DNA from: Silene latifolia
Taxonomy: Eukaryota > Streptophyta > Magnoliopsida > Caryophyllales > Caryophyllaceae
DNA length: 64,000 nt
NCBI RefSeq assembly: GCF_048544455.1
Contig: NC_133529.1
Location: forward strand, 45,299,456 to 45,363,455
Direction of reading: 5' to 3'
Under the pieces are notes generated by a model that saw only the letters and a program-made list of their open reading frames with translations, did no database searches and had not been told where the DNA came from. Both the position numbers and the translations under genes were made by a program. Positions 1 to 11,859 of this stretch are shown piece after piece (position 1 is the first letter of the stretch; each line of letters starts with the position of its first letter).

Positions 1-52
1 AGCCGGTTTATGGGGGGATGATTTGTCGGGTTTTGTTAATAATGCGAATTAA

Positions 53-60
53 TATATAAA
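53..60 (+). promoter_or_regulatory. TATA box of G1 5' LTR
   Basis: TATATAAA in the U3 part of the LTR, identical in the 3' LTR. It lies about 50 bases downstream of the palindrome cluster seen complete in the 3' LTR. No other strong TATA is near. Confidence 0.6.
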
Positions 61-607
61 CACTTCCTTCACTTTCATAATACGCTTTTACAAACCTAAT
101 CACTTTCAAAAGAGATTTCAACCTACGTACTTCGCACTCATCACATTATTGACAAATCCCAGAGCTTGGAAGGTCAGAATTCATCTTTCTTTACATCTTT
201 GTGATCCTTGCGTCGAGGGTAAGATCTACGTACCGAATTCGTTATATTTAATTAAGTTTCGTTAAACCCTAATTTTGGGAATTGGGGATTTGTGTTAGTT
301 TTGTGTGGTTAGTGATATATGTGATGTTATGTTAGGAGGAGGATTCGTAGAAGAGGCTTTTTTATAACAGCTGTTGAGATCGTCTGACTGTATTGGTTTC
401 CAGGTAGGGTTTCCCTACTCAGTATTAGTCCCATAATGTGTTGGTGGTGATTTGTGATTGTTGACTGTTATCATACGAGTATTGTGACGGTTGTTGGTTT
501 TGATTGCTGATTAGTAGTTGTGATTGTTTGTATCTGTCTGTGTTCTTCGGGGTGCGTCCCTGGCTGAGTGGAGTCACTTGCGGGAGTGGCTTCACGCCCA
601 TTATTCG

Positions 608-633
608 CCTTCTGTGGAACCCGCCACAGAAGG
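608..633 (+). other. Ten-base-pair hairpin in transcribed part of G1 LTR
   Basis: CCTTCTGTGG and CCACAGAAGG form a perfect 10-bp stem around a six-base loop, followed by GATGTGCACATT. The 3' LTR keeps the stem. LTR C (33369-33387) has a different stem sequence in the same place before the same GATGTGCACATT. Confidence 0.6.
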
Positions 634-1165
634 GATGTGCACATTAATGGATTTGGGTTTATCGCTCGATGGAGATGAGCGGGGCTTAGGTAGGAACGGC
701 TGCGGTCCCCCACTGGCGGCGAGGAGTGACTTGTTGCGATGGGCACTCTGGCAGGGCTACACACTTTAGTGTGTAGTCAGTATGGTGGAGTTGGTGATGG
801 AGTTCAGAGTATATCTGTGACGATTGAGCTGTGTTGTTTGTTGTATTGTTTGATTATATAAATTGTGTGATTAGTACTGACCCCGTTTATTGTTTTAAAA
901 ACTGTGGTGATCCATTCGGGGATGGTGAGCAGTTGTTGAGCAGGTATGAGTAGAGATACATGGGCTAGCTGGGATTGTCACCGTCAGATGATAGAGTCTT
1001 CCGCTGTAGCTTTAGTAGTTTGTCAGACATTTTCATTTAGTTGGTTAGACAGTTGTCTTGAGAACATGTAACCCGTATTTTCGGCATTTGATTTTGGATT
1101 GTATTCTTTCACTAAACTTATACTATTTAAATGTTTTTTCGTTATTGTCTTATGATTATCATTGC

Positions 1166-1179
1166 CTCGGGTAACCGAG
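1166..1179 (+). other. CTCGG-GTAA-CCGAG hairpin near the LTR end
   Basis: A five-base-pair stem closes a GTAA loop, which in RNA fits the GNRA tetraloop class. It lies 60 bases before the LTR end. The same stem is at 15541-15554 (GTAA) and in LTR C at 33897-33910 (GAAA). Confidence 0.6.
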
Positions 1180-1243
1180 ATGGTAACATCTTTATACCTG
1201 GGTGGTCCTGGTAAGGCACTTGGAGTATGGGGGTGTTATAAAA

Positions 1244-1255
1244 TGGTATCAGAGC
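1244..1255 (+). other. Primer binding site of G1 (initiator Met tRNA type)
   Basis: TGGTATCAGAGC lies four bases after the LTR end. This is the standard plant primer site complementary to the 3' end of initiator methionine tRNA. It places the LTR border at 1240. Confidence 0.9.
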
Positions 1256-1732
1256 GACGATCCTGAAACCTATAACTATTGAATATAATGAACATAGGGA
1301 GTCAATTAAAATGAACCCGGGGTAAAGGTTGTAGGAGCTAATGCAAAGGCTTGGGAGACGTCCTAAAGTCGCGAACTCGCCCTACAATTTTAAACCGGTC
1401 ACATGGGGGGATATATGTCAAGGTCGTATGTGGTGTTTGTTAGCTTGTATGTGAATGTAACGATATATATTGTGAATTATTGGATGTTGGGAGTAGAGAA
1501 TTGAAATTGTGATTGAAAAGTTGGTGGGGTGTGTATATATGTTGTTTGAATAAAGAAGCATGATGGTTGTTTATTATGTGGCATTTGATAACATGAAGTA
1601 GTTTGTTGTTGAATATATGAGGAATTGTGTAGAATTGCGTGCGTAGTTAGATTATAATGTTGAGTTTATGAAGTTGCATAGTATGTTGGGTTATGAAAGA
1701 TAACATGCGGGTAGTATATACGAGTCAGCATG
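1256..1732 (+). other. G1 untranslated leader
   Basis: No gene seen. G/T-rich leader between the primer site and the palindrome cluster. Confidence 0.7.
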
Positions 1733-2035
1733 ACTCGATCGAGTAGGGGGCACTCGATCGAGTAGGTAAGGTACTCGATCGAGTGGGTCTGACTCGATCG
1801 AGTGGGTATTTTGACGTTCTTATGATCAGAAGCGTGTTTTTGGGTACTCGATCGAGTACATAGGGGCACTCGATCGAGTAGGGGGCACTCGATCGAGTGG
1901 CTATGCTACTCGGTCGAGTATGTTAGAGATCAGAAGGTCTGTGTTGGGTCTGATGTCGGGGCACTCGATCGAGTATGGCGGGCACTCGATCGAGTAGCCT
2001 CTGCTCGATCGAGTAGGTTTAGGCACTCGATCGAG
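1733..2035 (+). repeat. Cluster of ACTCGATCGAGT palindromes in the G1 leader
   Basis: Twelve copies of a 10-12 base palindrome with core CTCGATCGAG occur within about 300 bases, one slightly decayed (CTCGGTCGAG near 1909). Spacing is irregular, with most gaps 3-9 bases and two near 40. The cluster ends about 80 bases before the gag start. The same word fills U3 at 14307-14375 and recurs in element A. Irregular spacing and lack of a shared longer unit argue against an ordinary tandem repeat. Confidence 0.9.
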
Positions 2036-2115
2036 TAGGTTCTGGGCAGTCTGTTTTCGTGTTTTGGGGTTATAGTTCGTATGTTTATATCTACCTTTTC
2101 TTATATAGTTTCAAG

Positions 2116-3240
2116 ATGCCACCAAAGAAAACCGCCTTGTATGCGAGAGCTGAGAACATGAACATTGACGATATAGTTAAGATGTTGGAGCATCAAGATG
2201 CTCTTACGGACGCCCTAAAGAGAGTGGGGAAGGATAAAGAGGTTTATCACTCTAAGATCAGTCTTTATATAACGAGGTTTAACCCAAAAGAGTATAAGGG
2301 GACCGGGGAGCCAAATCTTCTTGACAATTGGCATCGCGAGATGGAGAACATTCTGGATCTGGTACATTGTCCAGATGAGATGAAAGTAGAACAAGCTGCG
2401 TTCTACTTGAGGGAAGCGGCTGGTGAATGGTAGGATAAGGTGAAGGTTAGTGCTAGGGAGATGTATACGAAGCAGGGTCTACCTGCTATACCTTAGGAAG
2501 AGTTCCGGAAAGCTATGAGGAAAGAGTTTGTACCTGAGCATGTGAGGAGTAAGCTGAGGGAGAAGTTTGATGGGTTTAGGATGACATCTGATATGTCGGT
2601 AGCTGAGTACTACAGGCAGTTTAATGAGAAGTCTAGATATGCTGAGGACATGGGTTTGAGTGAGGAGAACATAGCGCTGAGATTTGAGAGGGGTTGACAC
2701 CGGGATTATGGACAAGTTACCCGTGGGAGTCCTTACCGATGTTAAGGAAGCTTATGAGAGGGCCGAGAGAGCTGAGAGGTTGGTGGAGATGGCCCGGGAG
2801 AGAGGTAGTGAAAAAAGAAAGGCTGAGAGTGAAGGTGGTGGCCAATCTAATTACAAGAAAGGCAACCACAGTCAGGCTAGAGCGTTCTCTTCTGGTTCAG
2901 GGTTCAGTGTTGGGGCTTCCTTTGGGCGTGGCCGCGGAAGCGGTAGTGGTAGTTGGGGGATGACTTGTTTTGGCTGTGGCGGTGTAGGCCACAAGAGACA
3001 TGAGTGCACGCGTGTACCGGGGGCTTTTCAGAGACCGGCTCAGGGGAGCTATTCTCAGGGACCGGCACAGAGTTATGCGAGCAACAGACCGACTGGGTCA
3101 TGGTCTAACCGGGGAGGCCAGAGCAACCAGGGTGGAGGTAACCGCAATGGCGGTAATTCTTATCAGAAACCAGCTACGAACAACAACAACAATCAGGGGT
3201 CGGGTGCTAAGCCGACCACATCAGCCAGTACTGTCCAGGG
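2116..3240 (+). pseudogene. gag: gag of G1, broken by two stops and frameshifts
   Basis: Gag forms the particle and packages element RNA. I start it at the ATG at 2116 (Met-Pro-Pro-Lys-Lys), after the palindrome cluster. The capsid-like part includes a Tyr-Lys-Gly-Thr-Gly-Glu-Pro stretch and an AEYY motif. A zinc knuckle CFGCGGVGHKRHEC lies near 2966-3007 and fits CX2CX4HX4C. A Gly/Ser/Asn-rich tail leads to the protease. TAG stops occur at 2431-2433 and 2494-2496, both where this family usually has Trp, so TGG to TAG is likely. A one-base deletion near 2693 shifts the frame. Not functional as it stands. Confidence 0.9.
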
Positions 3241-5150
3241 AGGTGGACAGAAGACCAGTGGAAAGCTGTTTATGATGGACAAGAATGCAGCTGAGGATGA
3301 TGCACATGTTATCACTGGTACTTTTCTTGTTAACGGTATTCATACCTTTGTTTTGTTTGATTCTTGGGCATCTCAGTCGTTTGTATCTTCGAGTCATGTT
3401 AAACGGTTGAGTTTGAGGGTATATGAGTCTGTAAGTGAGAAAGTTTTTATACCTTCGGGTGAGTCTGTATCATGTGGGAGGTTGTTTAGGGATGTATGAT
3501 AGTTGGGCAAGTTGACCTACCTGTAGACTTGCTAGAGTTTCCTTTAGACGGTTTTGAGATGATAGTCGGGATGGATTGGTTGGGAAAGTACAAAGCTAAG
3601 ATAGACTGTCATCAAAAGAAAGTGTCTTTGAGAGGTCCTAAGGGCGTTAGTGTGTCTTATCGTGGGTTTGTGGTCAAACCCAAAGTTAAGTTGATTGCAG
3701 TTGTGACCTTGAAGTCCTATCTGAGGAAGGAATGCCCTTTGATCTTGTGCCATGTGAGAGATGACCAGATAGAGAGTCCGACAGTTGATCAAATACCAGT
3801 GGTGGGTGAGTTTTCAGATGTCTTTCCGGAGGAGATTCCGGGGTTGCCACCGAAGAGGGAGATGGATTTCACGGTTGAGTTGAAACCGGGGACGGGGCCA
3901 ATCTCTGAGGCACCGTACCGGATGGGTACTAAAGAGATGGAGGAGCTCAGGAAACAGTTAGATGATCTGATAGAGAAGGGATACATTAGACCTAGTGTAT
4001 CACCGTGGGGAGCACCAGTTCTTTTTGTGAAGAAGAAAGATGGGAGCTTGAGGTTGTGTATAGATTACAGGGAGCTGAACCGAGTGACGGTGAAGAACAA
4101 GTATCCTTTGCCAAGGATAGATGACCTGTTTGATCAGTTAAGTGGTGCAGCAGTCTTTTCCAAGATTGATTTGAGATCAGGGTACCATCAGGTGAAGATT
4201 AGAGAGGTGGACATACCGAAGACAGCTTTCACGTCGAGGTATGGCCATTATGAGTATGTGGTGATGACTTTTGGGTTATCTAATGCACCGGCTGTGTTTA
4301 TGGATTTGATGAACAGAATCTTCAGACAGTTTTTGGACAAGTTTGTGGTGGTGTTTATCGATGACATCTTAGTCTATTCCAAGACTAAGGAGGAGCATGA
4401 GGAGCATCTGAGGGTTGTGTAACAGACCTTGAGGGAGCATCAGTTATATGCTAAGCTGTCCAAGTGTGAGTTCTGGTTAGAGAGAGTTGCTTTTCTGGGG
4501 CATGTGATCTCTAAGGATGGGGTAGCTGTGGATCCGGCAAAGATTGAGGCAGTGACAAGGTGGGAAGCACCAAAGAATGTTGCTGAGATCAGGAGTTTCG
4601 TGGGTTTAGCTGGATACTACAGACGGTTCGTGAAGGATTTCTCCAAGATTGCTAGACCTATGACAGCTTTGATGAGGAAAGAGAACAGGTTTCGTTGGGA
4701 TGAGAGTTGTGAGACGGCGTTCCAAACAATAAAGGAGCATTTGACCACAGCTCCTATCTTAGCATTGCCTGAAGGGATTGAGAACTTTGAGGTTTATACA
4801 GATGCCTCAAAGAATGGGTTGGGATGTGTGTTGATGCAGAACGGTAAAGTGATTGCCTATGCTTCTAGGCAATTGAAGCCTTATGAGGAGAATTATCCCA
4901 CACACGATCTAGAGTTGGGTGCAGTGGTGTTTGGTCTCAAGATTTGGAGACATTACCTTTATGGGGCGACCTTTAAGGTATTTTTTGATCACAAGAGTCT
5001 CAAGTACATCTTCACTCAAAAGGAGTTGAACATGAGACAGAGGAGGTGGATGGAGCTGATTGGCGATTATGACATGGATATTATCTACCATGAAGGGAAA
5101 GCCAACGTTGTTGCAGATGCTTTGAGTAGGAAGAGTGTACATTCTTTGTG
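3241..5150 (+). pseudogene. pol: Protease, reverse transcriptase and RNase H of G1
   Basis: The retropepsin active site reads Asp-Ser-Trp-Ala-Ser (3359-3373) instead of the usual Asp-Ser/Thr-Gly-Ala, so Gly is replaced by Trp. A stop or frameshift follows at about 3497. RT is well preserved: the LCIDYRELN and [12 protein letters not shown] blocks and the catalytic Phe-Ile-Asp-Asp at 4354-4365. A TAA at 4420-4422 interrupts RT shortly after this. The RNase H region shows Tyr-Thr-Asp-Ala-Ser near 4795 and ends in the ADALSR block near 5116-5133. RT copies element RNA from the tRNA primer and RNase H removes the RNA strand. The gene has stops but no large loss. Confidence 0.95.
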
Positions 5151-5797
5151 TACAACTCTATCTTTAATGAGGTTGAGAGATGAGGTGGGGAAGTTTGGGA
5201 TACATATGATGTAGAGAGGGGATGCCACGGGACATTTGACAGTACAGCCTGATCTTTATGATGATATTCGAGGTAAACAGGCATTGGATCATAAGATGGT
5301 AGAGTGGAGAGCTGGAGTAGAGAAAGGGACAGTGTTCAAATTCTCTATTCATTCAGATGGTAGTCTGAGGTTTGATGGGAGGTGGTGTGTCCCTAATGAT
5401 GAGGAGCTGAAAAAGACAATCATGACAGAGGCACATTGTACACCGTATTCAGTACATCCGGGTGGTGACAAGCTATACAAGGATTTAAAGAACACGTTCT
5501 GGTGGCCCGGGATGAAGAAAGAAACAGCTGAGTTTGTGGCCCGTTGTTTGACATGCCAGAGAGTTAAAGAGGAACAACGACGACCACAAGGTAAGATTCA
5601 ATATTTAGAGGTACCTGAGTGGAAGTGGGAATCCATTTCTATGGATTTTATCGTGGGTTTGCCAAAGAGTCAAGAGGGTAACAACATGATATGGGTAATA
5701 GTAGATCTACTGGCCAAGTCAGCTCATTTTGTGCCAATGAAAGATACTTGGACTAAGGCACAATTAGCTATGGCTTACCGGAAGAATGTGCTAAAGT
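5151..5797 (+). pseudogene. Integrase of G1, N-terminal half, split by copia1
   Basis: The frame runs on after a TAG near 5212 into the zinc-binding HHCC domain (conserved His near 5437 and 5455, then the Cys-Leu-Thr-Cys block near 5548) and the start of the catalytic core, with the first catalytic Asp at 5644-5646. The reading stops at 5797, where copia1 begins. AAAGT at 5793-5797 is repeated at 13055-13059. The homology resumes at 13060, so the insertion lies between the first and second residues of the DDE triad. Confidence 0.95.
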
Positions 5798-6348
5798 TGT
5801 TGGGAAATGTGTCCTCAACAATAGTGCGATCACATGATTTAAATATCATTATTAAATCTCATTACAAGAATACGGAAGGGATGATACATAATTCATTCTT
5901 ATATTACATGCAAAAAGTTCATGTATTTTTCCTCTCTTCTCTCTCTTTAATCTTCATCAAAAATATGAGTTTTTGATTCAAATTTGTTCAAAAGATTACT
6001 AAAATTATCAATGTAATATATGAGTATTAGTAATCAATATTAAGGTAAACTACACTATAAACATCTAGTACATGTTAGTTTGTGGTTTTAAGGGATAGTC
6101 TTGGGTGCAACTAATTGGAGGGCTTCTATTTTGAAGTCATATATGTTCATCCATTTTGGAAAGCTCAAGAACTAACAAGATAAGGAGATCTTGTTGGTGC
6201 CCATTTGACCGAAATTCCTATGGTGAGAAAATGATTTTCTTATCTTATCCATTTTAGTTTGCATGCATAAGGTCTAGAATTTATTTTATGATTAAATAAA
6301 TTTGAAACATATAAGAATATGTTATAAATGAGATATAGATTTCCAACA
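5798..6348 (+). repeat. 5' LTR of copia1
   Basis: 551 bases, TG...CA. It contains about 30 bases near its right end (6287-6320) and a short TAAGG that the 3' LTR lacks. A decayed Met-tRNA site follows at 6351. Confidence 0.95.
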
Positions 6349-6350
6349 AG

Positions 6351-6362
6351 CGGTATCGGAGC
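6351..6362 (+). other. Primer binding site of copia1, slightly decayed
   Basis: CGGTATCGGAGC matches the initiator Met site TGGTATCAGAGC at 10 of 12 positions, two bases after the LTR. Confidence 0.75.
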
Positions 6363-8560
6363 ACAAGGTTGTTTGCATGCAAATCGGTTATAGTTTTTCC
6401 GAGTTATACGATTAACATATAAAACTTATAAATTTGTGTTTATTATGAAATATCACGAAATTTATTATGCATGTTAAAGTTTCTGGTCCTAAAATATTTT
6501 AGGATATTTTGGTTTAATTTATGGATTTTATTGTTCATTTTATATAATATTGGCATTAAAATGTGATTTTTATGATAAAAATGTCATTTTTGGACGAAAA
6601 TTAGCTAAACTTCGAATTTTCCAGTGGTTTTTGGTTATGTTTTCACATATATTATTTGTAGATGATCTGGAAATTTTCATAATTTTATGAGTTATTATGC
6701 TCGAAAAATGGATTTTTTATGATAAAAATCGAATTTAGATGAAAAATAGGTTAATATGAGAAATATTTCGAATCTGGTCATAGAAATTTAGTATGTTGTC
6801 ACATGCAATTTTAAAAGATGTGTGTAAAATAATAGGCTATAATGAAGTCTTCATGAATGATTTATGGATTTTCACACCAAAAAAAAAAAATAAAAAAAAA
6901 AATGAATGATTTATGGATTTTTGATGAAAATAGCATAAATAGTGACTTAATTAGTGAAATATTGCTAAAACATACTTCATGACTAAGGAAAAATGTCATA
7001 TGTTGCATTTTATTATCTTTTTCAGATCTAAAATTGAAAAGTTGATGAATATAATTTTTCTCTTGTTTTTATGATTTTTATTGATAAATCTGATAAACCG
7101 CAACATTGTTTTTCCCGATAACTTTCGAAATTTTTAACCTAAGTTTTTGAACATTATGAGTGTCATGGTATTTTTCCAGAATGTTTATGAGTTTAAATTT
7201 CAAATTTTTAATTTATTTGAAATTTTTGTGATTTATTAGAAGTTTATGGCTTTATTTTGTAATTTTAAGTCCATTATGAACAATTTTAAGAAATATAAGT
7301 TAATTATAGTCAAATGGTTAGTGAAGACTAATTTTGAGTCCTAAGATGGTTAGGGTAATTAACTTGTGCATAAATATGAATTTATGTAATTATCGTGATT
7401 ATAAAACGTTGAATCACGCAAATCCGTAAAAACCGTGTAATATACGATATTGGCTCCTTAAAGGCGATTTAGCATAAAATTGGGCATGTTCATACATATT
7501 ATAATGCTGCATTTTATTTATGATTGTCATAATTTTATTTTATGTAATTTTGAATTATGTAATTTTTACTTAGTATGGCCTTAGTTTTAATTGGTATTAC
7601 CCGAAATGTATGGGAATATCGATTCGGTTGTAATTTTTGTGATCTCGTATCACCGTTTTGTAATTTAATAGATTTATTTTATTTTAATTACAAATGTATA
7701 ATAGGAAATTATGTAATTTGTTATGTAATTTATTTATTCCGGAGTTCCATAAAGACGGATTTCTTCAAGATGACGATACATAAAGACGGTGTTACCTCGA
7801 GATTCGTGCCACAACCGAAGTTCAAGGGACCAATGGAGTTGGTTTCCGAAAATGTAATAGTTAATTAGATTTTCTATTTTAGGAAGGCCATACTAGGATT
7901 TAATTTATGCTTTGCATTTTATTTATATGTTGCATGCATCGCTAAATCGCCATAACTAAAACATGCATTGTCATTTTAATCGAGTTTATCGACCGTGTCA
8001 ATTACAATTATCGTAGTTCACCGCTTTAGTTCACTTAAAACGTGATAGATAATAAATTGACATGACCTCTCGCTAAAATAATCAATTGAGACTTAGCCTT
8101 ACCAAAAATTAGAAACCCATGAAGTACCGGTTTAGCAAGGAGTTTGAGCGGCTTTACCGTAAGACAAACTTTGTTACGTTGGTGAAGTGGGGTGATAAAT
8201 GTCTATCCACCGAATTTATGTTAATGAAGGGTATTTCGGCACACCGTGCCCTAAGTTGATATGGGTTTGGATCACGAACACATTTATTCGAAATTTGGGT
8301 TGAACTCAACGAAAGTATTCACGACGTATTTCCGGAAGTGTTTCGGGCTAGAGATAAAATATTAATGTAATTTTATCGACCAAGAGTTCTAAAAGTAGAA
8401 TCGATTAAAGAGTTAATCCACCGAGTTATATTGATAAGGGGTATTTCGGCACACCCTGCCCCAAGTTAATATGAATTTGGATCTTGGAATCATTTATCAT
8501 AGTTGGGTAGAGGTCACTATGTAAATGCTTTACTTGTTATTTACAAGTATTAATAAAACG
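6363..8560 (+). other. copia1 non-coding leader
   Basis: AT-rich, no gene seen. It aligns in order with the leader of copia2 (34303-38110). A conserved block at about 7735-7860 matches 37375-37495 (AAGTTCAAGGGACCAA and neighbours). An internal near-repeat of about 85 bases (8199-8286 and 8411-8498) contains GGTATTTCGGCACACC. Confidence 0.7.
6873..6901 (+). mobile_element. Tiny poly(A) retroposon insertion with 20-bp TSD
   Basis: CACACC followed by an A-rich run is flanked on both sides by ATGAATGATTTATGGATTTT (6853-6872 and 6902-6921). A long perfect TSD plus a poly(A) tail is the signature of LINE-machinery retroposition. Here only about six bases of body came with the tail. The LINE at 46840-47558 also ends in CACC before its poly(A). 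Confidence 0.85.
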
Positions 8561-11500
8561 ATAAATGTTAAGTTTTCCACTATTCCGTTATCATATTGTT
8601 CTATTTCTTTACCACAATTCATATATGATATCATTTCGATTTTTGATTCAAATCTCCATTAAAACATCGTAACTAAAGACAAAAATTTGATTTTTCTTCT
8701 AAAACCTCAAATGAACCATTGCTAAGGATCTCTTGTAAAGAGTATAGATTAAAGTTATTCATTATCAAACAGGTTTTTGATTCTTGACTAACACATCTAC
8801 TTACAATGAATTGTTTCTAATTTTGGTAACTAGATTTGTTGGAAATCAAAATTGACCAAAATAACGCAACCACTTCAATGAAAGTTTTAAGACTAAAACG
8901 AACAAATGAAGAGTAATGTTCATGAATTCAATTTTGCTTCTCAAAGCAAAGAGTCATTGAAATGAGTGGGAGCATTCTCTTAAACCGTTAAGATGAGGAC
9001 GAGGTTCAAGAAGTAAAGATAATAATGGGATTGATACAAGGTAATGTTAAAAGTAAAGTTGTTGAGAATAGCGATACTACACCTATCAATCCCGACCGAT
9101 AAAGTTTCCATTGTCTTAAATGTTGGACACGAGAAAGGAAACTACCCCAAATTATTGAAGAATCAACAAGTTAGTTGTGGGACATCTAATAGGATCTTCT
9201 TCTTTAAATGTTTATATGATTGACATAAATTTTGCTAGTACCACTTCGTCAATATTAGAAACCGGTGGTGGTTTTCATCATTATGTTTGATACATAGAAT
9301 GATTAGAATATGACGACTAGCAACAATAAAGTCGAGAGATAGAGTAATTGTGTACTCAATCTAGTTTTGGATTTAAAGTTGTACTTATTTATGACTATTA
9401 AGTGCATAAACTCTAAATAAGAATATAAACTTGTTAAGATACAATAGAGGTTTTCACTTTTGTGACCCTATACACCACGATTTGATGTATGGCTAGCCCA
9501 TTATCAAGGTGATTATATTCTAAACCAAACTAGAATGATATATCATGTAGATGATGTAAGATTCAAATTGGTAACCCAAGATATAAACCTTAAATTCTGG
9601 AATGATTAACGCAAAGAGTTATCGAGTACTCTTGAAACCATTAGATTGTTAATGGTATATGCGTATCTTGTATTCAAAGCAAGATGTCTCGTGCCTTTTG
9701 GTTGAAAAGGAGATCGAGTTTGTAAATCATTAATCCAAAATAGGTTGATCATTTTTCTTTTACCAACGATTTAAGTTGACGCTAATATGTTCACTTAATA
9801 AGGTAAATAGAGAAATCTTTGAAGAATTTCAAAGAGTTCAAGGAATCACGATTTAGTCGTGATGGGATTATCAAAGTGAAGACTTTGATATAAGCCAAAG
9901 GAAATGTGATATAGTATCACAAGTTAATCTCTCTTAGCACGCATTATAGAATAATGTGTGATCAGATAAGAAATCAAACGCTATTCGATATGGTTTGGAC
10001 TTCAATCAAGTTACTTTGAGTTACTTGATTCTTTTGGGGATTTTATCATTTTGTCTAAAATTATTTTCCACTAAATCATATGAGATATGAAATGGTAATG
10101 TACCATATTTGTAAGTTTTCACAAGAAACAAATGCTCATTTTTCCCTTTTTAATAATCATGAGTACACCGGGTTTGTGGCTCGTGAAGCTGTCTTTCTAA
10201 AATACAAGTTTATTTCTAGAAGACAGAGTGGGAGAAAATTATTCAAGAGCCACAAAGAATGTTATGTCGCAAGAAACTGGTCTTTTTTGGCTACATGAGA
10301 CGTTTTGTGTAAGACGTTGTTTCTTTAAAACCTAGGAGGTTAAATTCGTCACTTGTTGAAAATGATGAATTCATGCTACTTTTAAGAAAGTAAAGAGCTT
10401 ATAACTTACAAAAGAAATCGTTTGATTCAATGTTGATTACTTCTAGAAAGTAATGAACATGTGACTTACATAAGAGTGTTTAAGTCACAACTCAATACAA
10501 GGCTTAGAGCCATGAAAATCCGAAATAAAAAGGGCTTGATTAGTGACAAAGGGTTTTGCACTAATAAAGACAGATTTCAAGGCTTGATTGGTTGCAAAGG
10601 GTTTTGCACTAGTTAAAATGCTTAAGTCTATTTGGATCTTCTTAGGGATTGTGTTTCATTATTATGAAATACATAGCGAGTGAATCTAAAACCCACTTCT
10701 TCAATAGAAGGAATGTATTCAATACATGTCTTGAGTTTAGTAGATTCTTGCAATCCTAAGATAATGTGAAACTTAAGAGAGAATCTTAAGTAGGACATCA
10801 ATGAGTTGGAATCAATCTTTTGATCATATTATAAAACTTTTCTCGATAAGTCGAGAAGTTGTGTTTATACATGGAGTTTAGTGGGAGTTACGGAAATTTT
10901 AATTAGTCCGATATGTGGATGACATATTGATCATTAAGAATGATTTAAGACTTTTGGAGTAATATAATACATCTTTAATATCTAGATTTATGTAGATAAA
11001 TCCACGTGATATTAGCGTCATATAAGAAGTCTTGTGTTGATAAGATTCATGACTAAGTTCAATTAAATTGAACATATTTGATTGATTTCATTTGCTTCCG
11101 CTGTCGGATCAATTAAATAAGTAATGATGTATAACACTTCATATACTTTAAGTATGATGAATTGTTTTTCAAAATCCAATTTTAGTAATCTTTACCAAGT
11201 AAGAAATAAAGATTACCCTTAAGTGCTTGCAGAAGCATTAAGGAAGTAAAGCAAAGTGTTTATGATGCAATTTTGTGTAAGGGTATTACACAAGTGACAA
11301 TTGACAACTGAGATTGCACATGGTTTCTGACAAAACCATAATCAAAACACATTAGGATGGTTAAGATACCATTGTGGCTATGTTAATTAAGAAGTAGATT
11401 TTCTAGAATCGTTCTAGGCTATAAAGAACAATGAGAGATATTTATAACGGAAATTGAGTACACTTGTAATCATGAGATGTGCAAGAGGATGAGTCCCGCA

Positions 11501-11859
11501 CACTGTGAAAACAGTGGGAGCTATTGTTAGGCTAGAGGACCTATGTCTTGATTGGATATCAACACGTACTCAGAAAGTTTTGTGATGCAAATGTATACAT
11601 TACAAAGGAAAACGAGTATGTAGTAAGGTTGAGTAAGGTACAAGAAGTTGATAAAACCTACTAACCAAAGCCTTCTCAAAGGCTAAACATGATGAGTCAT
11701 GTCATTTCAATTGAATTAAAATGAACAACTACATACAAGATCAAATTAGATTATAGAACATGAAATAGTAATCAGGCATTGACTATTCATATGTGATAAT
11801 CACATTTGTCGTTCGAGTTTTACTTTAAAACTCTTTTGTTATACTTTGTTACATCCAAA
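8561..11859 (+). pseudogene. Degenerate coding body of copia1
   Basis: No ORF over about 70 codons is credible. The only clear relic is at 10912-10950, which reads Tyr-Val-Asp-Asp-Ile-Leu-Ile-Ile-Lys-Asn-Asp, the copia RT active-site block. The gag present in copia2 has no recognisable counterpart here. Confidence 0.7.

Larger units (their letters stand above)
1..1240 (+). repeat. 5' LTR of G1 (left end cut by window)
   Basis: Matches 14378-15615 along its length with scattered substitutions. It ends in GTTATA where the 3' LTR has GTTACA, and a primer binding site follows. The missing U3 start corresponds to the palindrome-rich 14205-14377 of the other copy. Confidence 0.95.

Noticed and set aside
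524-769. 81-codon ORF in the G1 LTR, repeated at 14899-15144
   Set aside because: It lies in the LTR, spans the hairpin region and starts with no coding context. Similarity between copies is LTR identity, not protein conservation.
1733-2035. CRISPR-like array of short repeats
   Set aside because: Plant nuclear DNA. Repeats are 10-12 bases, spacers vary from 3 to over 40 bases, and there are no cas genes.
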